Source: Variovorax paradoxus
Lineage (GTDB): Bacteria > Pseudomonadota > Gammaproteobacteria > Burkholderiales > Burkholderiaceae_C
Length of the DNA stretch: 64,000 nt
NCBI RefSeq assembly: GCF_018614955.1
Contig: NZ_JAGGNV010000049.1
Coordinates: forward strand, 43,902 to 107,901
Reading direction: 5' to 3'
The notes beneath the pieces were generated by a model. That model was given only the letters and a program-made list of their open reading frames with translations, did no database searches and was not told where the DNA came from. Positions 1 to 9,040 of the stretch are shown one piece after another (the first letter of the stretch is position 1; every line of letters starts with the position of its first letter). The position numbers and the translations under genes were made by a program.

Positions 1-2
1 GA

Positions 3-47
3 CGCGCCGTTGGCGCTCAACGTGCTCGCATGGGAGGTGAAGCATGA
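3..47 (+). CDS. 3' end of an upstream gene, probably the outer-membrane factor of the efflux operon (partial)
   Basis: Only the last 14 codons are in the window. This frame ends with a TGA at 45-47 that overlaps the ATG of the next gene by 4 nt (ATGA), the usual translational coupling in efflux operons, where a CzcC/TolC-like outer-membrane factor often precedes the adaptor. The residues are too few to identify a family, so the product is inferred from position alone. Confidence 0.3.
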   Translation, partial: RAVGAQRARMGGEA

Positions 48-1146
48 TCGCAAGGCTCCTATTCGCTGCCATCGTCGGCTGCGCCGCCTCCGCCTGGGCT
101 GCGGACGAACACGGCCACAGCCACGGGGAGTCCGCGCCGGCGGCAAACTCGAACGGTCCCAGCCGTCAACCTGACGGAAGCGTCTTCCTTCCGAAGCGGG
201 CGCAGCGGCAGCTCACCGTGCGAACCGCAGTGGCGAAAACGGAGCAACTGGCGCGCACCGTCGAGCTGGCGGGCAAGGTCACGATGGACCCGAACGCCGG
301 GGCAAGGTGCAAGCAACGACGGCCGGCCGCGTCGAGCCGGGTCCGCAAGGCTTGCCCACGGTCGGTCGGTCGGTTCGCAAGGGCGAGGTCCTGTCGTGGG
401 TGGTTCCGTCCACGGCACCGCTGGAGCGCTCGGTCCAATCCGCTCAACTGGCGGAGCTGCGGTCCTCCAGGGCACTTGCCGAAAAGCGCCTGGCCAGGCT
501 CAGGGAGCTGTCGGACACGGTCCCCAAAAAGGAAATCGAAGCAGCCGAGGGAGAGCTCGCCAGCCTGGCTGCGCGCGCCGGTGCCGTGAGCGCCGGCCTG
601 ACCGGTCGGGAAGCATTGGTCGCACCGGTGGCCGGCGTCATCGCCGCGGCCCATGTGGTCGCAGGCCAGGTGGTCGATGCGAGAGAGCTCATCTACGAGA
701 TCGTCGACCCTGGTCGCCTGAGCGTCGAGGCGCTGTCCTTCGACCCCGAGCTCGGTGCGAATGTCGGAGGCGCAACGCTCGCGATCGGCAACGAGCGCGT
801 GCCGCTTCGGTTCCTCGGCGCCGCCCGCACGCTGCGCGAACAGGCGCTGCCGCTGAGCTTCGCGGCCCGCGGTGCGGTGCTGGCCAAGCTGGCGGTCGGG
901 CAACCCGTCAAGGTCTACGTGCAGACGCTGTCGAAGGTGGAGGGCATTGCCGTTCCGGCGGCCTCGCTCATGAAGAACCCGTCGAACCAGACCATCGTGT
1001 GGGTCAAGACGGCGCCGGAAAAATTCGAGCCTCGCATCGTGAGCGTCCTGCCGCTCGACGGCGTATCCGTTGCGGTCACTTCGGGCTTGAAGGCCGGCGA
1101 CCGCGTGGCGACGCAAGGCGCAAGCCTCATCAACCAAGTCCGCTGA
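44..1146 (+). pseudogene. RND efflux periplasmic adaptor (HlyD/CusB-like), frameshifted
   Basis: The product would be the periplasmic adaptor that joins an inner-membrane RND pump to an outer-membrane channel, here for metal export. The first frame (44 to about 300) gives a signal peptide, a His-rich stretch (EHGHSHGE) and the start of the membrane-fusion fold, reaching TMDPNAG. The remainder (about 303-1146, another frame) starts KVQATTAGRVEPG and continues through the coiled-coil hairpin, barrel (VAPVAGVIAAAHVVAGQVVD) and C-terminal domain to LINQVR. One base appears to be missing in the GGGG run at 299-302; restoring it joins the halves into about 367 residues, normal for the family. The gap to the pump gene is 12 nt. 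A sequencing error in the homopolymer is possible, but the pump gene is broken too. Confidence 0.8.
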
Positions 1147-1158
1147 CAGGAGCCGCAA

Positions 1159-4100
1159 ATGTTCAAGTGGCTACTGACCAGCAGCCTGTCCAACCGGCTG
1201 CTGGTGCTGATCACGAGCGTCGTGTTGATGGTCTACGGCGCATGGATCCTGTCGCGCACGCCGGTGGATGTGTTTCCCGACCTCAACAAGCCGACGGTCA
1301 CCATCATGACCGAGGCGGGCGGCATGGCCGCCGAGGAGGTGGAGCAGCTCATCACCTTCCCGCTCGAGACGACGATGAACGGATTGCCCGGCGTCGAGAC
1401 CGTTCGTTCGGTGTCCTCGGCAGGGCTGTCCTTCCTCTATGTGACCTTCGGCTGGGACACCGAAATCTTCCGCGCCAGGCAGATGGTGTCGGAGCGCCTG
1501 GCGTCGATGGAGGAAGGCTTGGCGGAGGGCGTGGTGCCCCGGATGGGGCCCATCAGTTCCATCATGGGCGAGATCATGCAGATCGCGATTCCCGTGGACA
1601 CCGCGAAGATCTCGCCGATGGCGGTGCGCGAGTACGCGGACTGGGTGCTTCGGCCTCGGTTGATGGCGATTCCCGGCGTCGCCCAGGTGATTCCCATCGG
1701 CGGCGAGGTACGGCAGTTCCAGGTCCAGCCCGACACCAGGCGCATGGCGGAGCTGGGCATCACGCACGACCAGCTGGAGGCTGCGCTCAAGGGCTTTTCA
1801 TCCAACACCTCGGGCGGCTTCCTTGAGCTCAACGGCCGCGAGTACCTCATCCGCCATCTGGGACGCACCTCGCTGCTCGACGAACTCAAGAACCTGGCAC
1901 TCACGTCCCGGAATGGCCAGGCCATCCTCCTGCGCCAGATTGCGGACGTCACTTTCGCGGCGGCACTCAAGCGCGGCGACGCGGGCTTCGAGGGGAAGCC
2001 TGCCGTGATCCTGGGCATCCAGAAGCAGCCCACAGCGGACACCATTTCGCTGACTGAATCCATCGAGACTGCCATGGACGGCATGAAGGCATCCCTGCCT
2101 GCAGGCATGGACGCGCCGAGAGTGACCTTCAGACAGGCCAGCTTCATCGAGGCATCGATCGACAACCTCCAATGGAAGCTGGTCGGGGCGTCGGTATTCG
2201 TCGCGGTGATTCTTTACTTCTTCCTGGGCACGCTGCGGCCGACCGTCATCGCGCTCACTGCCATCCCGGTCTCGATCCTGATCGCGGCCCTGGTGTTCAG
2301 GTACTTCGGCCTCTCGATCAACACCATGACGCTGGGCGGCCTGGCCGTCGCGGTCGGCGGTCTGGTCGACGACGCGGTGGTCGGCCTGGAGAACGCCATC
2401 CGGCGATTGAGGGAAGACCGGGCCAGGCATCCGGACCACCGCCTCGATCCAGTCGAAGTCGTTGCGCGAGCCACCATGGAAGTGCGCTCGTCCATCCTCT
2501 ACGCCACCATCATCATCGTTCTCGTCTTCGTTCCGCTGTTCGCATTGCCGGGCATGGAAGGCAGGCTGTTCGTGCCGCTGGGCGTCGCGTTCATCGTCTC
2601 GACGCTCGCCAGCCTCGTCGTGTCGGTGACCGTGACGCCGGTGTTGTCGTACTACCTGTTGCCGCGGATGAAGTCGCTCGACCATGGCGACACCAAGCTG
2701 CTGGCCTGGCTGAAGGCGCGGTATGCGAGCGGCCTGCAGAAGGTGCTCGACCAACCCAGGGGCGCCATCGCTGCCGGCTGCATCGCGGTGCTGGTCTCGC
2801 TCGCGGCTGTGCCCTTCTTCCCGACGACTTTCCTGCCCCCCTTCAACGAAGGCACCTTGCTTGTCGGCATGCGCTTGAACCCCGGCGTCACGCTGGCGGA
2901 GACCGCGGCGCTGGCACGCCAGGCCGAAGTGCTGATCAAGCAGGTGCCGGAGGTCACCCACGTCGGGCGCCGAAGCGGGCGCGCCGAACTCGACGAGCAT
3001 GCAGAAGGCGTGCACGTCAGCGAACTGGATGTGGGACTGAAGCCGACGGGTGAACTGAGCCGGTCGATGTGAGAAATATCCGCCGATATTCGCACCCGGC
3101 TGGTCAACCTGCCGGCTGCGATCTCCATCGGGCAGCCCATCTCCCATCGCATCGACCACATGCTTTCGGGCGTGCGCTCGCAGATTGCCATCAAGATCTT
3201 TGGTGAGGACCTGGACACGCTTCGCGGCCAGGCAGATGTGTTGCGCGCCAAGCTGGCGGCCATCCCGGGAATGGCTGACCTGGAGATCGAGAAGCAGGTG
3301 CTGGCGCCCCAGATCAAGGTCCGGGTGGACTATGCGGCCGCGGCGCTCTACGGCGTCCCGGCGCCTCAGATATTGAAGGCGCTGCAAAGCCTGGTCGAAG
3401 GCGAGAAGGTCACGCAGATCATCGAGGGCGGCCGCCGTTTCGCGCTGGTCGTGAAGCTGCCGGAATCCGCACGCTCGGCGGACGGACTTCAGCAGATCCT
3501 CATCGAGACGCCGTCCGGCCGCGTCCCGTTGTCGAAGCTCGCTGCCATCGAGGAAGGCGACGGGCCCAATCAGATCAGCCGCGACGATGGCAAGCGCCGC
3601 ATCGTCCTGTCGGCCAACGCGCAGGGGCGCGTGCTCTCCGACATCGTGACGGACATGCGACGCGTCGTGGCGCAGACCCAGCTGCCCGAAGGCTACTTCG
3701 TGACGCTCGGAGGCCAGTTCCAGGCGCAGGAAGAAGCGTCCCGGCTGGTCGGCCTGCTGTCGCTGGTTTCCCTCACCTTGATGTTTGTCGTGCTCTACAG
3801 CCGATACCAGTCGACCAGGCTCTCGCTGCTCATCATGGCCAACATTCCGTTGGCCCTCGTGGGCGCGGTCATGGGCTTGTGGCTCTCGGGCCAGCCGCTT
3901 TCCGTGGCGGCGCTCGTGGGCTTCATCACGCTGGCCGGCATCTCGGTGCGCAACGGCATCCTGAAGGTCAGCCACTATGTCAATCTGATGCGCTTCGAGG
4001 GCGAGAACTTCGACCAGAAGATGATCCTTCGCGGCTCGCTGGAGAGGCTGGCGCCGGTGCTGATGACTGCGCTCGTGACCGCGTTCGCGCTGGCTCCGCT

Positions 4101-4278
4101 GCTGTTCGAGGCCGAGCAACCCGGCACCGAGGTTCTTCATCCGGTCGCCGTCGTCATCTTTTCCGGCCTGATCAGTTCGACGCTCCTGGACACCTTCCTG
4201 ACGCCGGCGATGTTCTGGCTCTTCGGCCGCGAGGCTGCAGAGCGGCTGGTGCAGGCCAAGGGCAAAGATGCCTTGTGA
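1159..4278 (+). pseudogene. CusA/CzcA-type heavy-metal RND transporter, interrupted by an in-frame stop
   Basis: This would be the proton-driven inner-membrane metal pump of the HME-RND family. The reading frame starts MFKWLLTSSLSNRLLV, contains FP-D-NKPTVTIMTEAGGM, the transmembrane block around 2180-2680 (DDAVVGLENAIRRLRED) and, after 3160, the second periplasmic loop and last helices ending AKGKDAL. A TGA at 3070-3072 interrupts the same frame after GELSRSM; coding clearly resumes directly (EISADIRTRLVNLPAAISIG, then QPISHRIDHMLSGV), so this is a single nonsense change, perhaps from TGG. The full span encodes about 1039 residues, close to the usual length. As read, only a 637-residue N-terminal half would be made. 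A base-call error at 3072 is the alternative. Confidence 0.88.
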
Positions 4279-4313
4279 CCGTTTTGTTCAACCAACCGAG
4301 AAAAGGATTCTTC

Positions 4314-4697
4314 ATGAGAAAGCAAGCATGGATGGCCGCCCTGGCCCTGGCTGTTGCCGGCGGCGCATTTGCGGCGGGCGACCACAAGCACGACGACCAC
4401 AAGCCGCGGCACGGCGGCCTGGTCGCTGCGGGAAAAGAAGCGGACTTCGAGCTGGTGGCCAAGCCCGACGCGCTCCAGCTGTACCTCAGCGACCACGGCA
4501 AGCCGATGGATCTTTCCAAGGCCTCGGCCAAAGTCACCCTGCTCGCGGGCGCCGAGAAGACGGAGGTCGAGCTCAAGCCCGCAGGGGACAAGCTGGAAGC
4601 AAAGGGCAGTTTCAAGGTGGCCGCCGGCACGAAGGCGGTGGCCGTGGTCACCAATTCGGGCAAGACCTTGGGAACGGCGCGCTTCACCCTGAAGTGA
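4314..4697 (+). CDS. Small His-rich periplasmic protein of the metal-efflux operon
   Basis: A 127-residue protein with a clear signal peptide (residues 1-21, cleavage near AFAAG) followed by a His/Asp cluster (GDHKHDDHKPRHGG) and a compact domain of short beta-strand-like segments ending GTARFTLK. The start at 4314 is set by an AAGGA ribosome site at 4303-4307; it lies 35 nt behind the pump gene. The His cluster suggests periplasmic metal binding, perhaps delivering ions to the pump, but this is inference: I do not recognise a named family. It remains intact although the two genes before it are broken. Confidence 0.75.
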   Translation: MRKQAWMAALALAVAGGAFAAGDHKHDDHKPRHGGLVAAGKEADFELVAKPDALQLYLSDHGKPMDLSKASAKVTLLAGAEKTEVELKPAGDKLEAKGSFKVAAGTKAVAVVTNSGKTLGTARFTLK

Positions 4698-4726
4698 TGG
4701 CGTTCCACATTCTCCGAGTCTTCTCT

Positions 4727-4752
4727 TAACTTTTGGCAACGGCTGCCGATAT
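4727..4752 (+). promoter_or_regulatory. FliA (sigma-28)-like promoter of the chemoreceptor gene
   Basis: TAACTTTT (4727-4734), a 10-nt spacer and GCCGATAT (4745-4752) resemble the flagellar sigma factor consensus TAAAGTTT-N11-GCCGATAA, with a near-perfect -10 element. It sits 49 nt upstream of the chemoreceptor ATG, the class of gene that FliA normally serves. This is assigned by eye; no start site is known. Confidence 0.55.
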
Positions 4753-4801
4753 AGGTCTGTCTTTTCTCTTTTTTTTGACCTTCTCGTCTCCCGGAGCCTC
4801 C

Positions 4802-6496
4802 ATGTTTTTGAGCAATATCTCGATCGCCAAGCGATTGGCCATCGTGCTGGGCGTGATCCTCGCCCTATTCCTGGCAAGCAGCGTGATTGCTGCGCTGAAG
4901 CTGCGGCAGCTCGGCGTCGAGATCACCGGCATGGTCCAGGACAACGTCCGGACCGAACGCGCCGGCTCCGACTGGCTGCGCCACACCACATCGGGCGTGC
5001 AGCGGGCTGCTGCCATCGCCAAGAGCAGCGACGCCAGCCTGATCGCCTATTTCGCGCCCGCCACGGCGGCGTCGATCAAGGAAACCAACGAGCTGCAGAA
5101 GTTCATCGAAGGGCAGATGGTCAAGCCCGAGGAACGCGAGCTGTTCCAGAAGGTGGGCGAATTGCGCAAGGACTACCTCGCCGCGCGCGAAGAGGTCAGC
5201 AAGCTCAAGCTGGCTGGCGACCTCGAAGGCGCCGGCCGCGTTTTCACTGCGCGCTTCGAACCGACTTCGGTCAGCTACCTGGCAGGCGTGAAGCAGATGG
5301 TCGATCTGCAGCGCGCGGGCCTCGATGCCGCAGCGAAGCGTGCGGAGGACCTGCGCGCGCAAACCACGACGCTGCTGATCGTCTGCTCCACGCTGTCGCT
5401 GATCTTCGGCACCCTGCTGGCCTGGTTCCTGGCGCGCAGCATCACGCATCCGCTGCGCCGGGCGGAGACCATGGCGCAGTCGATCGCCGACATGGACCTG
5501 ACCGGTGCGCCGCAGACAAGCTATGCCAACGACGAAACCGGCCGCCTTCTGCGTGCCATCGACCTGATGCGCACGGCCTTGCAGAAGTCGCTGCAGCAGG
5601 TGCAGGGCGTGGTGGTGAATGTCTCGACGGCCAGCACGCAGATCGCTTCGGGCAACCAGGACCTGTCTTCACGCACCGAGGAGCAGGCCAGCTCGCTGGA
5701 GCAGACCGCGGCCTCGATGGAAGAACTCACCAGCACGGTCAAGCAGAACGCGGACAACGCGCGCCAGGCCAATCAGTTGGCGCTGTCAGCCTCCGAAGTG
5801 GCGGTCAAGGGCGGCAGCGTCGTCAGCCAGGTGGTGGACACCATGGCCTCGATCAACGCCTCGTCGAAAAAGATCGTCGACATCATCGGCGTGATCGACG
5901 GCATCGCCTTCCAGACCAACATCCTGGCCTTGAACGCGGCGGTCGAAGCCGCCCGTGCGGGCGAGCAGGGCCGCGGCTTTGCGGTCGTGGCGGCCGAAGT
6001 GCGCAACCTCGCGCAGCGCTCGGCCGCAGCGGCCAAGGAGATCAAGGGCCTGATCGACGACTCGGTGGGCAAGGTGGATGCGGGCAGTGCGCTGGTGGGC
6101 GAAGCCGGCAAGACGATGGAAGAGATCGTGGGCAGCGTGAAGCGGGTGACCGACATCATCGGCGAGATCACTGCGGCGAGCCACGAGCAGACGCAGGGCA
6201 TCGAGCAGATCAACCAGGCGATCACGCAGATGGACCAGGTGACGCAGCAGAACGCGGCGCTGGTGGAAGAGGCGGCAGCTGCAGCGCAATCGCTGCAGGA
6301 ACAGGCCGGCAGCCTGTCGCAAGCCGTCAGCGTATTCAAGCTCGATAACCAGCCGATGATCCGGCCCGTGGTGCCTCTCGCGCGCAAGACGGCAGCGCAA
6401 CCGGCCCGCGTCCGGCAAGCCATCGCAGCGCCGCAGCGCAAGCAGCTCGCCGCAGCGGCTGCGCCCACCGGCGACGGAGACTGGGAAACGTTCTAA
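4802..6496 (+). CDS. Methyl-accepting chemotaxis protein
   Basis: A 564-residue transmembrane chemoreceptor that relays periplasmic ligand signals to CheA/CheW. TM1 is at about residues 12-32, followed by a helical periplasmic sensor of about 155 residues (four-helix-bundle style), TM2 at 190-211, a HAMP linker (about 212-265) and the cytoplasmic coiled coil with the conserved hairpin tip (IDGIAFQTNILALNAAVEAA, then RAGEQGRGFAVVA). It ends in DWETF, which fits the CheR-binding pentapeptide (N/D)WE(T/S)F, so this is probably a high-abundance receptor with its own methylation tether. The ATG at 4802 is chosen because MFLSNISIAKRL is the usual N-terminus of this type; an upstream in-frame extension would overlap the promoter. 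The ligand cannot be read from sequence. Confidence 0.93.
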   Translation: MFLSNISIAKRLAIVLGVILALFLASSVIAALKLRQLGVEITGMVQDNVRTERAGSDWLRHTTSGVQRAAAIAKSSDASLIAYFAPATAASIKETNELQKFIEGQMVKPEERELFQKVGELRKDYLAAREEVSKLKLAGDLEGAGRVFTARFEPTSVSYLAGVKQMVDLQRAGLDAAAKRAEDLRAQTTTLLIVCSTLSLIFGTLLAWFLARSITHPLRRAETMAQSIADMDLTGAPQTSYANDETGRLLRAIDLMRTALQKSLQQVQGVVVNVSTASTQIASGNQDLSSRTEEQASSLEQTAASMEELTSTVKQNADNARQANQLALSASEVAVKGGSVVSQVVDTMASINASSKKIVDIIGVIDGIAFQTNILALNAAVEAARAGEQGRGFAVVAAEVRNLAQRSAAAAKEIKGLIDDSVGKVDAGSALVGEAGKTMEEIVGSVKRVTDIIGEITAASHEQTQGIEQINQAITQMDQVTQQNAALVEEAAAAAQSLQEQAGSLSQAVSVFKLDNQPMIRPVVPLARKTAAQPARVRQAIAAPQRKQLAAAAAPTGDGDWETF

Positions 6497-6553
6497 GACT
6501 TATCCCTGGGCCGCCTGCAGCCCCCGTCGCTCACGAGTGAGGCCCGGGCGCGA

Positions 6554-7393
6554 TCAGGCGAGCCGCCCTTCCTCGCGCAACCGTGCGCCGATGCGGCGGA
6601 TCTCGGCCTCGCCTTGGTCGAGCGCCGCCTTGCTGGTGTGCACCGAGTAGTGGCCCATCACCAGTTCGTGCGGATGCTTCACGGCCGAGCCCAGAACGAA
6701 GGCCGTGTCGCCGTGGGCCACGAAGTCGATGGCCTCGCCCGATTCCTCGAAGACCGCGAGCTCGCCGGTGGCGACCGGCCCACCCGCATCGAGCCGGCCC
6801 GCGTTGACCGCGACCCAGGCCACGGTGTGGCCGGCGGGCGGCGTGTAGCGCCAGCGCTCGCCGTCCTTCAGACGCACCGCCAGGTAGTTCATCGACGCCG
6901 GCGCCGGAATGGCGCTTTGGGCCTTGCCGTAGCGCCCTAGCAGCACCCGTGCCGGGCCCTCTTGCGGCACCTGCGAGGGCGCGAGGTAAAGGCTTTGGGC
7001 CGGCGCGTTTTCTTCCGCTGCGGGCAAGGCCACCCAGAGCTGGAAGCCCAGCACCGGCGAGTCGCCGGCCGGCGCGCCGTCGTGCCACACGCCGTTGCCG
7101 GCGCGCATCCACTCGATGCCGCCGGCGGGCAGCACGCCCTTCTTGCCGGTCGTGTCTTCATAGCCGACGTCGCCTTCGATCATGAAAGTCAGCGTCGCGA
7201 TGCCCGAGTGCGGGTGCATGCCGAAGCCCTTGTGGCCGGGTTCGGGCTTGAAGCCGAAGAGGTCGAGAAACACGAAGGGCTTCAGGAACTCGCCCAGATC
7301 GCCCGGGCTCACGAGCCGCGTGATCGGCCCGTGCGTGCTGCCGCGCGTGCGGTAGACGATGGCGCGGGCTTCGGTGGCGAGGTCGGTCGTCAT
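6554..7393 (-). CDS. Pirin family protein
   Basis: A 279-residue bicupin of the pirin family. The N-terminal cupin carries the metal-binding pattern HPHSGIATLTFMIEG followed by GGIEWMRAGNGVWHDG, as in YhaK/YhhW-type pirins, some of which are quercetinases or redox sensors. The start at 7393 (ATG) overlaps the stop of the upstream FMN reductase gene by 4 nt, so the two are co-translated. It converges with the chemoreceptor gene. Cytoplasmic; the exact substrate is unknown. The pairing with an NAD(P)H-dependent flavin reductase suggests a role in quinone or oxidative-stress handling. Confidence 0.9.
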   Translation of the reverse strand: MTTDLATEARAIVYRTRGSTHGPITRLVSPGDLGEFLKPFVFLDLFGFKPEPGHKGFGMHPHSGIATLTFMIEGDVGYEDTTGKKGVLPAGGIEWMRAGNGVWHDGAPAGDSPVLGFQLWVALPAAEENAPAQSLYLAPSQVPQEGPARVLLGRYGKAQSAIPAPASMNYLAVRLKDGERWRYTPPAGHTVAWVAVNAGRLDAGGPVATGELAVFEESGEAIDFVAHGDTAFVLGSAVKHPHELVMGHYSVHTSKAALDQGEAEIRRIGARLREEGRLA

Positions 7394-7977
7394 GCCGTTT
7401 CCCTCGCGGTCTTGAGCGCCTTGGCCCACCAGGCCATGTCGTCGAGCAGCCCGTTGGCGGCCTGCGCCAGGTGAGGAAAGTCGTCGAAGCTCTTGCCCTG
7501 CTGCCAGATGCCGAGGAACTCCACCATGCCGATGTGAACGGCATTGCGCACCGGTGCCATCTGCAGCTCGGTGGCCACCAGCCGAAGCTGCTCGACGGCG
7601 CGCGCCGCGCCCACGCCGCCATAGCCCACGAAGCCGATCGGCTTGCGGGTGAATTCCTTGCAGGCGTAGTCGAAGGCGTTCTTCAGCACCGCGCTCGGGC
7701 CGTGGTTGTACTCGGGCGTGACCACGATCAGGCCGTCGGTCGTTGCGAGCTTGTCGGCCCAGCGCCGCGCGGCCTCGTTCTTCGCCGGCGCGTAGCTGAG
7801 CGGCATCGGCTCGTTGAAGAAAGGCAGCGGGTGATCGCGCAAGTCGATCAGCTCGAAGCAGAGGTCGGTGCGCTGCCTGGCGATCTCGTGGATCCACTGC
7901 GCGGGCTTTTCGCCGAAGCGGCCTTCGCGGGTCGAGCCGATGACGATGCCGATACGGGGTTGTTGCTGTTGGGTCAT
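7390..7977 (-). CDS. NADPH-dependent FMN reductase / quinone reductase
   Basis: A 195-residue flavodoxin-like protein of the FMN_red family (ChrR/azoreductase type). The FMN-phosphate loop reads GSTREGRFGEK and the isoalloxazine loop VTPEYNHGPSAVLKNAFDY; both are characteristic of two-electron NAD(P)H:quinone or azo reductases. The length is typical. It is the first gene of a two-gene unit with the pirin (4-nt overlap) and is divergent from a LysR regulator whose ATG is 130 nt away, so that regulator probably controls it. Chromate, quinones or azo compounds are possible substrates; none can be chosen from sequence. Confidence 0.9.
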   Translation of the reverse strand: MTQQQQPRIGIVIGSTREGRFGEKPAQWIHEIARQRTDLCFELIDLRDHPLPFFNEPMPLSYAPAKNEAARRWADKLATTDGLIVVTPEYNHGPSAVLKNAFDYACKEFTRKPIGFVGYGGVGAARAVEQLRLVATELQMAPVRNAVHIGMVEFLGIWQQGKSFDDFPHLAQAANGLLDDMAWWAKALKTARETA

Positions 7978-8107
7978 GGGGGGTGCCTTGCGGAGTTGAA
8001 GGGCCGCCCTGGGGCCCGATGTTCAGAAGGTTAGGGTCGTACCCATTGATCGACTAGACGGCACAATCGGATTGCACTCATCCATCGATAGAAGGAATTG
8101 CCACGCC

Positions 8108-9040
8108 ATGTTCGACCTGAACGACATCGCCATGTTTGTGCAGGTGGTGCGCCATGGCAGCTTTGCCGAGGCGGGACGGCGGCTGGGCCTGCCGCCCAAC
8201 ACCGTGAGCCGGCGCATCCAGCAGCTCGAGGCGCAGCTCGGCACGCGGCTGATGCAGCGCTCCACCCGCAAGCTCACGCTCACCAGCGCCGGCCGGGCCT
8301 TCCACGAGCGCTGCGCGGGCGCGGTCGACGGGCTGGTCGAGGCCGGACAGGCATTGATGACGGGCAGCCAGGAGCCCAGCGGCCTGGTGCGCGTGGCGGC
8401 GCCGGCCGATTTCCTCGACTTCTTCCCGATGGAGTGGGTGGCCGAATTTCTGGCTGCGCATCCGCTGGTGCGGCTCGACTTCGTGCTCAGCGATGCCAAG
8501 GCCGATCTGATCGCCGAGCAGATCGACGTCGCGTTTCGCGGCGGCCCGTTGCGCGACTCGGACTATGTCGGCCGCCAGCTCCTCGGCGCCCGCAGCGATG
8601 GCATGGTGGCGAGCCCCGCCTACATCGCAGCGCGCGGCACGCCCGCGACGCTGCAAGACCTGGCCGACCACGACTGCGTGACCACCGCCCATCCCAGCGG
8701 CCGCAGCACCTGGCGCCTGGCCGGCCCCGATGGCGTGGAGGAAGAAGTGCAGGTCGCCGGCCGCTTCAGCGGCAACACAGCCCAGGCGCTGCGCAAGGCC
8801 ACCGTGGCCGGACTCGGCATCGCGCTGCTGCCGCCCGCCATGGCCACGCTCGATTTGCAGGCCGGCCGGCTCCTGCGGGTGCTGCCGCAATACCAGCGCA
8901 CGGGCCAGGGCCTGAGCGTGCTCTACCCGAGCCGGCGGCAGCTGCCGCTGGCGGTGTCGGCGTTCATCGGGTTGGTGACGGAAAAGCTGAGCGCGGGGGA
9001 TGCGTTGCCGGAGGTGCTCAGGGCACGTTCGAAGTATTGA
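8108..9040 (+). CDS. LysR-family transcriptional regulator
   Basis: A 310-residue LysR regulator: winged helix-turn-helix at residues 1-60 (GSFAEAGRRLGLPPNTVSRR, a variant of the usual S/T-x-S recognition helix), linker helix, then a two-lobe periplasmic-binding-like effector domain. The start MFDLNDIAMFVQVV is the standard N-terminus; an ATG 36 nt upstream would add 12 residues unlike the family. It is divergent from the FMN reductase/pirin pair and probably regulates it. The last 23 nt overlap the 3' end of the convergent gene on the other strand. Confidence 0.92.
   Translation: MFDLNDIAMFVQVVRHGSFAEAGRRLGLPPNTVSRRIQQLEAQLGTRLMQRSTRKLTLTSAGRAFHERCAGAVDGLVEAGQALMTGSQEPSGLVRVAAPADFLDFFPMEWVAEFLAAHPLVRLDFVLSDAKADLIAEQIDVAFRGGPLRDSDYVGRQLLGARSDGMVASPAYIAARGTPATLQDLADHDCVTTAHPSGRSTWRLAGPDGVEEEVQVAGRFSGNTAQALRKATVAGLGIALLPPAMATLDLQAGRLLRVLPQYQRTGQGLSVLYPSRRQLPLAVSAFIGLVTEKLSAGDALPEVLRARSKY

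Noticed and set aside
3070..3072. TGA as selenocysteine or programmed readthrough in the RND pump
   Set aside because: No selenocysteine element or Cys-equivalent site is known at this position in the family, and the preceding gene is also damaged, so simple mutation is the better explanation.
1798..4140. A 780-codon frame on the minus strand and others like it (9000-11171 plus, 22448-24370 minus, 38345-40747 plus)
   Set aside because: All are shadows of recognisable genes on the opposite strand, with compositions rich in Arg, Gln and His and no domain motifs.
6497..6553. Terminator between the chemoreceptor and pirin genes
   Set aside because: The only pairing (CCTGGGCC with GGCCCGGG) has a mismatch, a long loop and no T-run.
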